Of a stretch of DNA of 50,311 nucleotides, positions 23,219 to 30,457 are shown one piece after another. Position numbers and translations under genes: made by a program. The DNA comes from Bacillota bacterium (lineage in GTDB: Bacteria > Bacillota > Bacilli > Paenibacillales > Paenibacillaceae). The stretch lies in contig JAEWJS010000117.1 of the NCBI GenBank assembly GCA_023386495.1, forward strand, positions 1 to 50,311, given 5' to 3'. Position 1 is the first letter of the stretch. The number at the start of each line of letters is the position of its first letter. A model generated the notes under the pieces. The model ran no database searches. It was not told the DNA's origin and saw nothing but the letters and a program-made list of their open reading frames with translations.

Positions 23219-25444
23219 TTACGTTGCCAATTCATAGTCCAATGTACGTGCTAACTCCTCTAAGGTTTGGCGGACATCGTCGCCGTTTCGAATGAGCCTG
23301 CTCAGCACGCCGTTTGTCAGCGAACTATTCAAAAGCCTCGGATTAAGTGTACTTGCGCGTTTCCTTATATACGGTAAGTCTTCAAGAAACGGCCCAAGAT
23401 ACGGACTGGACTGTTGATTACTTCGCTCCGCAATCGTCTTCGACCACGCAAGACTGTGCCGCGTCCACTCTTTCGCGCTCCACTCGGGGGGAGTAATCAG
23501 TAGCTTCAGAATCTCCCAGGCCAGTTCAGGATTACGCGAATGTGCGGCTATCGCATACCCTCCCACTATTGCCGAGCTGGAACGGTGTTCGCGTCTCATG
23601 ATAGGCATACCGACCGTCCCGACCCTCGTATCCACATCGATGTGCCCTTCACCAGCCATCCACGTCCCCTCGCCGAACATCCCGATCTTATCGTTGTAGA
23701 AGTTCATGGGTTGTAATATCGGATCATGGTGTAGCGGCGCGACGCGATGTAATCGGAACAGGTCGACGAACGCTTGCACCGCTTCGACTGCCGGGTCAGC
23801 ATCCAGATATCCAACTGCCTTGGTTCCATCTTGTGAGAGGATGCTCCCACCATTCGAAACGATCATCGATTCGACGAACAACCAATCCTGTTGGATGACG
23901 AGACCGTACTGCTCGGCATTCCCGGCGTCATCCCGTCGATTCAAGCGAGTCGCAATGTCGAGGAATTCGGTCCACGTCCACCCCGGCCGCGGATACGAAA
24001 TGCCTGCTTCATCGAACCGATCTTTCTTATATAGAATACCCGGCAATCGCGGTTCGGTTGGGATGACCGCAAGCTTGTCTCTTACCATCGCATTGGCAAT
24101 CAATCCTCCATAAAGTTCATTCATTAGCAGGGGATCACGCTCAGCGAACGGCGTCAGATCCATGATGAGTCCTCGTTCGAATGCCGGATTGATATCTTGC
24201 GGTCGAAGCGGTACAAGATCGGGCGGATCGGCGGATCGCAAGCGATCCCAAATATGTCCCGGCGTAGCAACCGACTCGAATGTTAACATGACATGCGGAC
24301 GTCCCCATTCAAAATGGCTGCGTACCTCTTTAAATCGATCAGGCGAGTATCGCGTCAACATTCGGATATTCTGACGATCCGCTCGGTTAGCTTCAGCCAG
24401 TTCCAGCAGTGGGCCTGGTCTGAGTACTGGCCCCTCTGTCACTCGAAATGCCTTGACTGTCACGATCGACGACCAGGCGGGTCCGATTCCGACTGCGCTC
24501 GTTAATCCCTCGTAATCACTCCTTGTCGCATGCAACAGTCTGCCATCTACGAATATGGCCGATAGGCGTTCATCAATGTACCATTGAACCCTCGCCCATT
24601 TTTCAAGCTCGATTCCTCCGAAATTGCGGATCACTTCGCTCGTACCGTCTGTAGGGTCATTGTATTTATGATTATTCGCGTCGTGTTCCCAATTTAATAT
24701 GACCTTACCCCGAGCATAGGAAAGTCGGATGTTTGTCGAATCGGTCTTGGCGGTGCATTCAATTAGAAGAGGCACGCGATAATGCTTAGCCGTCATGGCA
24801 AATAGATCATCCAAATCACCAGTTAGTTGCAAGCCTTCCTTGACGAGTATTCGATCGCAGGTGCCTTCAGACAACAGTCTAAGCAGCTTCTCTTGTAACG
24901 TGACGGAAGTTCTCCGAGTTATCAGTTCCTTCTCGACGGAAATCGACCATAGATCCTTTAGCTTTTCCCGTGCTCGACGTAGACGGCTGTCAACGGCTTT
25001 GACACCGAGATTGAGGAAATCGGCGATCTGCTGCAAGCTCCAGTCGTTCATGTGGAAAAGAACCAATACCATCCGGCTGGATTCATCGAGGAGTTCCAGC
25101 ACGCGCCACACCTCGTCCCGCGACTCCCGCCCTAGAACGATATCCTCTGTCGACCAATTATCTTGAAGCTGATCGCTGCTGTCCAGCCGGACGTAGCCGA
25201 CCCGGTTCGACCTTGCCCAATCCGTGCTTGTCCTGGCCGCTATCGTATAAACCCAGCTGCCGAACTTGCTCTGGTCCTGAAGGGTATGAAGATTTAAGTA
25301 CGCTTTAAGAAAAGTCTCTTGCACAATGTCCTGAGCATAATGCCAGTCACCAATCCGGCTATAGGCGAGAGCATACACAGCATTGGTGTAATGTCGGACC
25401 CATTCATCGAAATGTCGGTACATATTCGACTTCTCGTTATTCAA
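23219..25444 (-). CDS. ECF sigma factor fused to a jelly-roll domain and a complete ABC-type sugar-binding protein
   Basis: A 741-residue protein with an exceptional order of domains. Sigma region 2 (about 9-80; AQDIVQETFLKAYLNL, FGSWVYTIAARTSTDWARS) is followed by region 4 (about 105-166; LNLGVKAVDSRLRRAREKL). A jelly-roll (about 204-336) is homologous to the one in 20378-21667. A family-1 extracellular-solute-binding domain (about 357-735) shows GILYKKDRFDEAGI, PGWTWTEFLDIATRL and GMFGEGTWMAGEG. There is no signal peptide, lipobox or membrane helix, so the binding domain must work in the cytoplasm. The frame is unbroken. The start is TTG at 25444, with GGGGGA 8 bases upstream. I infer a ligand-controlled sigma factor in which the sugar-binding domain replaces an anti-sigma factor. 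Divergent from the tandem VOC gene. Confidence 0.88.
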   Translation of the reverse strand: MNNEKSNMYRHFDEWVRHYTNAVYALAYSRIGDWHYAQDIVQETFLKAYLNLHTLQDQSKFGSWVYTIAARTSTDWARSNRVGYVRLDSSDQLQDNWSTEDIVLGRESRDEVWRVLELLDESSRMVLVLFHMNDWSLQQIADFLNLGVKAVDSRLRRAREKLKDLWSISVEKELITRRTSVTLQEKLLRLLSEGTCDRILVKEGLQLTGDLDDLFAMTAKHYRVPLLIECTAKTDSTNIRLSYARGKVILNWEHDANNHKYNDPTDGTSEVIRNFGGIELEKWARVQWYIDERLSAIFVDGRLLHATRSDYEGLTSAVGIGPAWSSIVTVKAFRVTEGPVLRPGPLLELAEANRADRQNIRMLTRYSPDRFKEVRSHFEWGRPHVMLTFESVATPGHIWDRLRSADPPDLVPLRPQDINPAFERGLIMDLTPFAERDPLLMNELYGGLIANAMVRDKLAVIPTEPRLPGILYKKDRFDEAGISYPRPGWTWTEFLDIATRLNRRDDAGNAEQYGLVIQQDWLFVESMIVSNGGSILSQDGTKAVGYLDADPAVEAVQAFVDLFRLHRVAPLHHDPILQPMNFYNDKIGMFGEGTWMAGEGHIDVDTRVGTVGMPIMRREHRSSSAIVGGYAIAAHSRNPELAWEILKLLITPPEWSAKEWTRHSLAWSKTIAERSNQQSSPYLGPFLEDLPYIRKRASTLNPRLLNSSLTNGVLSRLIRNGDDVRQTLEELARTLDYELAT

Positions 25445-25482
25445 GTAACCAATCCCCCATCGTATGGCGTTAACTGCTATAT

Positions 25483-25496
25483 TTCCACAATTGGAA
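25483..25496. promoter_or_regulatory. Short inverted repeat in the ECF-fusion/VOC divergent region
   Basis: TTCCA-CAAT-TGGAA, in the AT-rich middle of the 154-bp gap between the divergent start codons. Possible operator or part of a promoter. No convincing ECF-type promoter (AAC near -35 with CGTC near -10 at 16-17 bases) was found by eye. Confidence 0.3.
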
Positions 25497-25598
25497 TAAA
25501 TCCTCCTGCTAACATGACGAATTTAAGGACGATGTACCGTCTATATGGCAGAATGTCTCGAAAGAGCATTCCAACCCATTATACTGGAGGTCCTACAC

Positions 25599-26438
25599 AT
25601 GAAAACTCAGAACCCAGAAAAGCTGAAACCGCCGAACATGGAGTTCGACGGCGGGCAATTGGATGTACTTTGGAACCATCATAACGAAGCAATTGAATGG
25701 TATGCTCGACACCTTGGTTGGTCGGCCGGTCAGACTGAAACCTGGAATAACGATCTATTTGCGGCAGAAGCCAAAATGACTCCACTTAAACGCCATGATA
25801 AAGGTACGATTTGGCTCCATTCCTTGAGAAGCGACCGTCCCTCCCCTCATTTCTTCGCGGACCGGGACAGCCGTAAGCCCAACCTCAGGTGGTGCTTCGA
25901 TATGTTAGATCTGGAGGACAAGCACGCCTATTTCAAAACGAACGGCGTTCCGGTGAGCCCTATTTATTCAGGGCCAGGCCAACTACTTTATTTTGATTTT
26001 TATTCGTTCGACGGAACCCTGCTGACTTGTATGGGGCGTTCGGACAGCGATTCTCCGTTACAAGAGAACGATGGGAATTGGGTGACGATCGGAGTGGGGG
26101 ATCTCGGGCAAGCCATCTCGTGGTATCAACAGTACGTTGGAATGAATGTGGTAGCACAAGACCCTGCGTCCAAATCTGCTATGATGGGGCTTTCTTCAGG
26201 AAAGTCGAGATGGTGGCTATATGAGGTTCCGTTGTACTCATTCGCAGGGCCTATTAACGGAGCGGCTAGACCTTATATGGTCATACGCGGATCAACGATT
26301 GCGGAAAATTACCGCCAGGTACTAAACGAACACGGGGTAGCATCGTCTGTAATGAACGGAAATCCGCCTCTCTTATCATTGTCGACATTTCATTTCTATG
26401 ATCCATGGGGAAATCGTTTGAATTACTGGACGTACTGA
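25599..26438 (+). CDS. Tandem VOC-domain protein
   Basis: A 279-residue protein with two VOC domains: about 18-150 (WNHHNEAIEWYARHLGW) and about 160-279 (VGDLGQAISWYQQYVGMNVV), ending FYDPWGNRLNYWTY. Both halves match the C-terminal half of 20378-21667, so the two genes are paralogues on either side of the ECF fusion. The ATG at 25599 has TGGAGG 8 bases upstream; an in-frame ATG at 25545 has no ribosome site. It is divergently transcribed from the ECF fusion with a 154-bp shared gap, so it is a candidate target of that sigma factor. Function unknown. Confidence 0.82.
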   Translation: MKTQNPEKLKPPNMEFDGGQLDVLWNHHNEAIEWYARHLGWSAGQTETWNNDLFAAEAKMTPLKRHDKGTIWLHSLRSDRPSPHFFADRDSRKPNLRWCFDMLDLEDKHAYFKTNGVPVSPIYSGPGQLLYFDFYSFDGTLLTCMGRSDSDSPLQENDGNWVTIGVGDLGQAISWYQQYVGMNVVAQDPASKSAMMGLSSGKSRWWLYEVPLYSFAGPINGAARPYMVIRGSTIAENYRQVLNEHGVASSVMNGNPPLLSLSTFHFYDPWGNRLNYWTY

Positions 26439-26457
26439 ATCTAATTTCTCGTCACAA

Positions 26458-26473
26458 GTTCCCGTTAGCGTAA
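26458..26473 (-). repeat. 3'-tail motif, copy 5
   Basis: GTTCCCGTTAGCGTAA. It has the same orientation as the other copies but here follows a plus-strand gene, so it has no cognate minus-strand gene beside it. This suggests a gene was lost or rearranged, or that the motif acts in DNA form. Confidence 0.65.
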
Positions 26474-26575
26474 TGAACTCTGTTGAACCAGTATATGAAG
26501 TTATAAAGGAAACTGGAGATCATTGTCGAAAGTAGCTATCTAAGAAAATCTGTGGTATACACGTCCGTAAAGTAG

Positions 26576-27500
26576 GTGATTTGCATAACTAAAGATATCG
26601 AATATGTTAATAAGTCCCGCAGCGGGGATATCCTTGCATTTTCAGCGCTGGTGAAGAAATACTCTAACGCCGTTTGCTCCGTAGCTTATGGCGTCACAAA
26701 AGATTTCCACGCCGCGCAGGATATTGCACAAGAGACTTTCTTAAAGGCGTTTAACCATTTATCCGAGCTGCAGCAATCTGAGAGGTTTGGCAGTTGGATC
26801 TACTCTATTGCAAGACGACAAAGCGTTGATTACATCAGAAAAGAAAATACGGAAAAGACAACACTTGGCAGAAGATTTATCCGCCTCCAAAACACCGATG
26901 GAACAAGTGGAAGCAAGTGAAATTCAGACGGACGTATGGGAAGCATTAAACAAGCTGGATGAAACGAATCGGACAATCCTAGTTTTATTTCATTTCAGCG
27001 AGCTGAATTTGAAGGAAATCGGACATTTTTTGCAAATGAGCATGAGTGCGGTGGAAAGCCGCCTCCGTAGAGCCCGTAATATGATAAAACAAGATCTGAT
27101 GGAATTAATGCCAAACCATGCCACGAATCGGGAGACGATCACGAAGCAGGTCACCGAGCAAATGATCAAACAGGCAGGACATTTTTACCTTCCTGTCAGA
27201 AGTGCTGAAGTCACCTCTGAATGGTTTATCAACCATTTCGGTTTATCCCGCTTTGTAGACTATCATTTGATTCTCCCTTCCGGACAAATTGTATATCTTA
27301 TTGAAACACCCAATGTAAATCCGAAAAGGAATTTGCCGGCGATTACATTTACGGCGGAACAAGGATCGAATCTTCGCGAAAGATTAATAGAGCAAGGCGT
27401 ACGTATATCCGACCCTGACAATCTTGGAGAGTTTCCCGGACAATTTTACTTCTATGATCCGGATGGTAATAAGTTTGCAATCATTGAAAAATTATTTTGA
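26576..27500 (+). pseudogene. ECF sigma factor-VOC fusion, interrupted by a single-base frameshift
   Basis: The first frame (from a GTG at 26576) encodes sigma region 2: AQDIAQETFLKAFNHL and ERFGSWIYSIARRQSVDYIR. It then runs out of frame and stops near 26920. The second frame continues with region 4 (TILVLFHFSELNLKEIGHFL; MSMSAVESRLRRARNMIKQD) and a VOC domain ending FYFYDPDGNKFAIIEKLF. Removing one A from the AAAA run at 26853-26856 restores one protein of about 307 residues, with KENTERQHLAEDL across the join. The start codon is weakly supported (no good SD for GTG). It may be a true pseudogene, a phase-variable gene, or a sequencing error in a homopolymer. Sigma part closely resembles that of 23219-25444. 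Confidence 0.75.
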
Positions 27501-27571
27501 GTTTATGACGGATGGATGTATCGCTTGGTGTACGTCTATTTATTGAGTTCATAAATTAAGGAGGTAACAAA

Positions 27572-28003
27572 ATGAATGAAACGACTGCTCTTAATCAGCA
27601 AGTAAAAGAGAAAATCAAGAACCCGCTTTTGCATGCAGTTAATTGTATTTACATTCCAGTTGCTGATTACGAAAAATCAGCTGAATGGTATGGAGAATAC
27701 CTAGGTCTAATAAGGGTAAGCCCTGGGTCGAATATAGTGCTGCTTGGCAACGGAACCTGGATGTTCCTTTGCGAGGCTGACGGGGAAAGCCCGAATTTCG
27801 TGGCCACCGACGGGACTGTCATATCCCCATTTACTTTTGAAACGGAGGATATTGTAACACTGCATCAATCTTTGACCAGAGGCGGTGCGGAAGTTGAACC
27901 GGTAGAGGATTTTGGCGATTGCGGGTTAAAATTTTGGTTTAAGGATCCTGATGGCAACAAGTTTCATGTCTGGCAAGATCCCTTTAAGGCTGCGAATCGT
28001 TAG
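27572..28003 (+). CDS. Single-domain VOC family protein
   Basis: A 143-residue VOC protein: AVNCIYIPVADYEKSAEWYG at about 22-41, and LKFWFKDPDGNKFHVWQ near the end. AAGGAGGT lies at ideal distance before the ATG. It follows the broken ECF-VOC gene by 71 bases on the same strand and its domain resembles the one at the end of 19121-19711, so it may have been its target or partner. No sigma or other domain attached. Function unknown. Confidence 0.83.
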   Translation: MNETTALNQQVKEKIKNPLLHAVNCIYIPVADYEKSAEWYGEYLGLIRVSPGSNIVLLGNGTWMFLCEADGESPNFVATDGTVISPFTFETEDIVTLHQSLTRGGAEVEPVEDFGDCGLKFWFKDPDGNKFHVWQDPFKAANR

Positions 28004-28042
28004 TCGACCGGATGAAAGAAGGGAGCAGGCAGCAGTAAACTG

Positions 28043-28094
28043 GTCCCCTAGACTGGACACTTTGAAAAAAGTGTTTAGGCTACGGGGACTTTTT
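28043..28094 (+). terminator. Rho-independent terminator of 27572-28003
   Basis: GTCCCC pairs with GGGGAC and ACACTT with AAGTGT in a long, interrupted stem, followed by TTTTTGTC. About 40 bases after the VOC stop codon. Confidence 0.75.
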
Positions 28095-28142
28095 GTCTAA
28101 GTGATTGGAGAACTTTTCAACATTAGATGCAAGAATGAAAAA

Positions 28143-28168
28143 AGCAGCTGCTGCCCGGGCAAACTGCT
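28143..28168 (-). terminator. Terminator downstream of the SUKH gene
   Basis: On the minus strand AGCAG-GCCCGGGC-CAGCTGCT can fold as a compact stem and is followed by TTTTTTC. It lies about 20 bases beyond tail-motif copy 6, which overlaps the SUKH stop codon. Confidence 0.6.
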
Positions 28169-28188
28169 CCATAATGGGTTCAACTAAT

Positions 28189-28204
28189 GTTCCCGTTAGT
28201 TCAA
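28189..28204 (-). repeat. 3'-tail motif, copy 6
   Basis: GTTCCCGTTAGTTCAA; the TGA stop codon of the SUKH gene (28203-28201) lies inside it (minus strand TTGAACTAACGGGAAC). Confidence 0.7.
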
Positions 28205-28629
28205 TATAAAGTTTTATTTCCCATTTGATTTACAATAAACAGATACAGATTATCCGCTTCCTTTTCTCCTTCGCTTTGACCTTGATACCAAGCGACTACG
28301 GGACATTCACCTTTTTCCATTCGAATAGTGTCTAAACAATAAATCCAATCAGCGCCTGGTTCATAAAAAACCACATAACCAAGAGGCAGTCCGTAACCAC
28401 GCCAGTTATTAGTGTTTTGAACGCATATTAATACATCGTTTAATCCTGTTCCATCAATTTCAAAGCCAAAAAAGCTTACAGAACCGTATTCATTGACCAA
28501 CCATTTATAACTGTCCGGTAACACTACGTTCAAGTGCTTTTCAATCTCTTTTGCATTGTCCCTGGACGAACGCTTTAGTTTATGAACACTCTCTTTCTCT
28601 ATTAGCTCCTTTAATTTATCCTCAAACAT
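28201..28629 (-). CDS. SMI1/KNR4 (SUKH) family protein
   Basis: A 142-residue protein with the SUKH-1 fold: HLNVVLPDSYKWLVNEYGSV (the conserved LPxxYKxFL/W-type helix) followed by FFGFEIDGTG and LGYVVFYEPGADWIYCLDT. In bacteria such proteins are commonly immunity proteins for contact-dependent or polymorphic toxins, or orphan copies of these. No toxin gene is next to it. GGGGG lies 9 bases before the ATG. Followed by the tail motif and a terminator, so monocistronic. Confidence 0.85.
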   Translation of the reverse strand: MFEDKLKELIEKESVHKLKRSSRDNAKEIEKHLNVVLPDSYKWLVNEYGSVSFFGFEIDGTGLNDVLICVQNTNNWRGYGLPLGYVVFYEPGADWIYCLDTIRMEKGECPVVAWYQGQSEGEKEADNLYLFIVNQMGNKTLY

Positions 28630-28686
28630 TGCAAGCCCCCAATTAAAAGTATTATTGGATCTATTCGCAACGTGAATTCCATTATC

Positions 28687-28702
28687 CTGCCCGTTAGCGT
28701 AA
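28687..28702 (-). repeat. 3'-tail motif, copy 7
   Basis: CTGCCCGTTAGCGTAA, followed by CGCTAG on the plus strand; about 25 bases after the stop of the DUF5412 gene. No strong hairpin follows on the minus strand. Confidence 0.6.
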
Positions 28703-28727
28703 CGCTAGATCTTGAATTATCGCTCTA

Positions 28728-29225
28728 TTAACGCTGATTGTTAATGATCCTCCAAACCAAACCGCCAGCGAAATAAGTCTCTTTTTCAACGTTTAATTGA
28801 ACGCTTTTGTTTGAACTGAGATACCTTGGCTCTTCATTTCTAATGGATAGAATCTTTTCATTCTTCCATTCCATCGAAAAATCCCTTTGGGCCTCGCTAT
28901 GATAAACAACCTTCGTACTACTGTCATCATGGTTCGTAACTTCTACCCATAAGTTAACGCCGCCAGCGGCACCGCCATAGGTTTGATAGTAAGCATTTGC
29001 CGTGTATTTTCCGGTTGGGGATTCCACAGGTCCGTCATAATATTCGCCTTCAAGATCACCGAATGTAAAAAAGGTTGTATTGTATACCACTTGCGCTGAC
29101 ACGATTCCGATTCCTATGAGAGTCGCAATGATCAGTTTTCTTGGGAATGGCTTCTTTTTGATGATGTAAGCAAAAAGCTTGAAACAAAGTACTAAAAACA
29201 GTAGGACTGTAGTGAGAGAAAGCAT
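28728..29225 (-). CDS. DUF5412 family membrane-anchored protein
   Basis: A 165-residue protein (from ATG 29225). There is an N-terminal helix (LSLTTVLLFLVLCFKLFAYI), a second helix (LIIATLIGIGIVSAQVVY) and an outer domain with GPVESPTGKYTANAYYQTYG and GGAAGGVNLWVEVT, characteristic of DUF5412. The ATG has no ribosome site. A strong GGAGGAGG lies at 29262-29269, seven bases before an in-frame ATC (29255), which would add INYLYLLGFF, a natural start of the first helix. Either ATC is used or an original ATG has mutated, in which case expression would be low. Function unknown. Confidence 0.75.
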   Translation of the reverse strand: MLSLTTVLLFLVLCFKLFAYIIKKKPFPRKLIIATLIGIGIVSAQVVYNTTFFTFGDLEGEYYDGPVESPTGKYTANAYYQTYGGAAGGVNLWVEVTNHDDSSTKVVYHSEAQRDFSMEWKNEKILSIRNEEPRYLSSNKSVQLNVEKETYFAGGLVWRIINNQR

Positions 29226-29302
29226 GAAAAAGCCTAATAAATATAAATAATTGATAGTAACCTCCTCCAGTCATCTCACACTTGTCGTATCATGAATCAT
29301 GA

Positions 29303-29600
29303 ATATTCGTATCCATCGATGAAGAGTACGTTCAATTATGGGTAGAGCATACTTTTCTCCATTGGGACTGGTGGATTGCGCTCGGGCTTTCGCTTAGTTC
29401 TTGGACCTTTTGGATTCTTTACCACAACAAGAGAAGTACCCAGCGGCACGGCATTTGTCGGTGAGCCTATTTTTGCATGGGCAGGTTATTACGTCATGAC
29501 AGGCTGGCAGTATTTTTACTCCGTCCCGATCTACTGGCTCATCTATATCTTTTGCGACTGGCTAACCAAGCGGGATACGTATGAAGCGCTCTCAACATGA
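29303..29600 (+). pseudogene. CBO0543-family membrane protein remnant with internal deletion
   Basis: Two frames hold the two ends of one small polytopic membrane protein. The first frame reads DEEYVQLWVEHTFLHWDWWI then LGLSLSSWTFWILYHNKRST, the usual N-terminal helix of CBO0543-type proteins. The second frame gives GTAFVGEPIFAWAGYYV and FYSVPIYWLIYIFCDWLTKR, the usual C-terminal end. The middle (roughly 70 residues) is missing and the junction is out of frame. No start codon with a ribosome site is present. The second part alone forms a 74-codon open frame from TTG 29376, but I regard it as part of the remnant. Confidence 0.65.
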
Positions 29601-29615
29601 TCGGATATCGTGCGA

Positions 29616-30353
29616 TCAGGTGCGAACATCTTCGATTAAGGATACGGCCTCTTTAATGTAAGCGTATAGCTCACCGTCCATGCCATGTACTGTTGCGTGT
29701 TCCGGATACTCGCTATAGTATCGTTCCGTTGCTTGAACAAAGGCACTATCAGCCGGAGCGTAAGCATCTATTTGTGCCTTCCAACGTCTAGCCAACCCGG
29801 CTACTTCAGGATCATCCGGTGGTGTTCCACGAGATAAGCAATTGCGAAAATCTGCTAGGATTGACTTCCCTTCCGCACGGATTCCCTCTAGCTTCTCTGC
29901 GGTCTGAAGGCTGCGCATTTTCAACTCATCGGCGAGTTGCTTCGAGAAATGTGGACTTTGCATCATGCGCATCATTTGCATGAGGAGCATAAAGCGCTCG
30001 CCTGGGATCGGCTGACCTTGGTTCACAAGATCTAGCAAATTCGTTATCCGTTGCTTCAATCCCTCTAATAATTGGATTTTCTCGCTCAAGCGCGAGAGCT
30101 GCAGCTTCAACATCTCCTCCGGGCGGAAAGCCGGGTTATCGATCGTCTCCTTGATTTCCTCTAAGGCAAATCCCAATTCCTTCAACGACATAATATGGTG
30201 CAGCTTCGCGATATCAGAATCTGAGTATAAACGGTGTCCCGATTCGGATGACCGTGAGGGAGAGAGCAAACCTAACTTATCGTAATGATGCAGCGTTCGA
30301 ACGGTTGTACCCGTTCGTTTGGCTAACTCTCCTACCTTCCAATTGCCGCTCAC
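29616..30353 (-). CDS. MerR-family regulator with TipAS antibiotic-recognition domain
   Basis: A 245-residue regulator. Residues 1-70 are the MerR winged helix-turn-helix (WKVGELAKRTGTTVRTLHHY, LLSPSRSSESGHRLYS). A dimerising coiled coil runs to about 115, and the C-terminal half is a TipAS-like globin-type domain (FSKQLADELK ... YYSEYPEHATVHGMDGEL) that in TipA binds thiopeptides. It should act by twisting a promoter with a 19-bp spacer; such a promoter lies directly upstream (30385-30415). Divergent from hsp33. Close to Mta/TipAL/SkgA-type activators. Confidence 0.9.
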   Translation of the reverse strand: MSGNWKVGELAKRTGTTVRTLHHYDKLGLLSPSRSSESGHRLYSDSDIAKLHHIMSLKELGFALEEIKETIDNPAFRPEEMLKLQLSRLSEKIQLLEGLKQRITNLLDLVNQGQPIPGERFMLLMQMMRMMQSPHFSKQLADELKMRSLQTAEKLEGIRAEGKSILADFRNCLSRGTPPDDPEVAGLARRWKAQIDAYAPADSAFVQATERYYSEYPEHATVHGMDGELYAYIKEAVSLIEDVRT

Positions 30354-30384
30354 AATGTGTGACCTCCAATCGTTTCATTTCCTC

Positions 30385-30415
30385 TTGCACCTGACGCTAC
30401 GTCAGGATGTAAGCT
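30385..30415. promoter_or_regulatory. MerR-type operator-promoter between merR and hslO
   Basis: CCTGACG-CTA-CGTCAGG (30390-30406) is a perfect dyad of the kind bound by TipA/Mta-type MerR proteins. On the plus strand it fills a 19-base spacer between TTGCAC (30385-30390) and TAAGCT (30410-30415). The 19-base spacing is the signature of MerR activation. The mirror reading (CTTACA) could serve the merR gene itself, so the direction is not settled. Confidence 0.65.
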
Positions 30416-30457
30416 TCACTTAACGTAATATAACAGTGAAGGAGAGCAGGAATAGAC

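Noticed and set aside
28043..28094. Possible insertion-sequence end (TGGACACTTT region)
   Set aside because: No transposase, no matching second end and no target duplication; the structure is explained as a terminator.
18533..28702. Tail motifs as integron attC sites
   Set aside because: The core GTTAGCT does not match the GTTRRRY attC core, there is no paired inverse core around a variable loop, and no integrase is in the window. A cassette-like origin remains only a hypothesis.
29376..29600. Independent 74-residue membrane protein from a TTG start
   Set aside because: The sequence is only the C-terminal end of a CBO0543-type protein and its N-terminal part is present out of frame just upstream, so it is better called a pseudogene.
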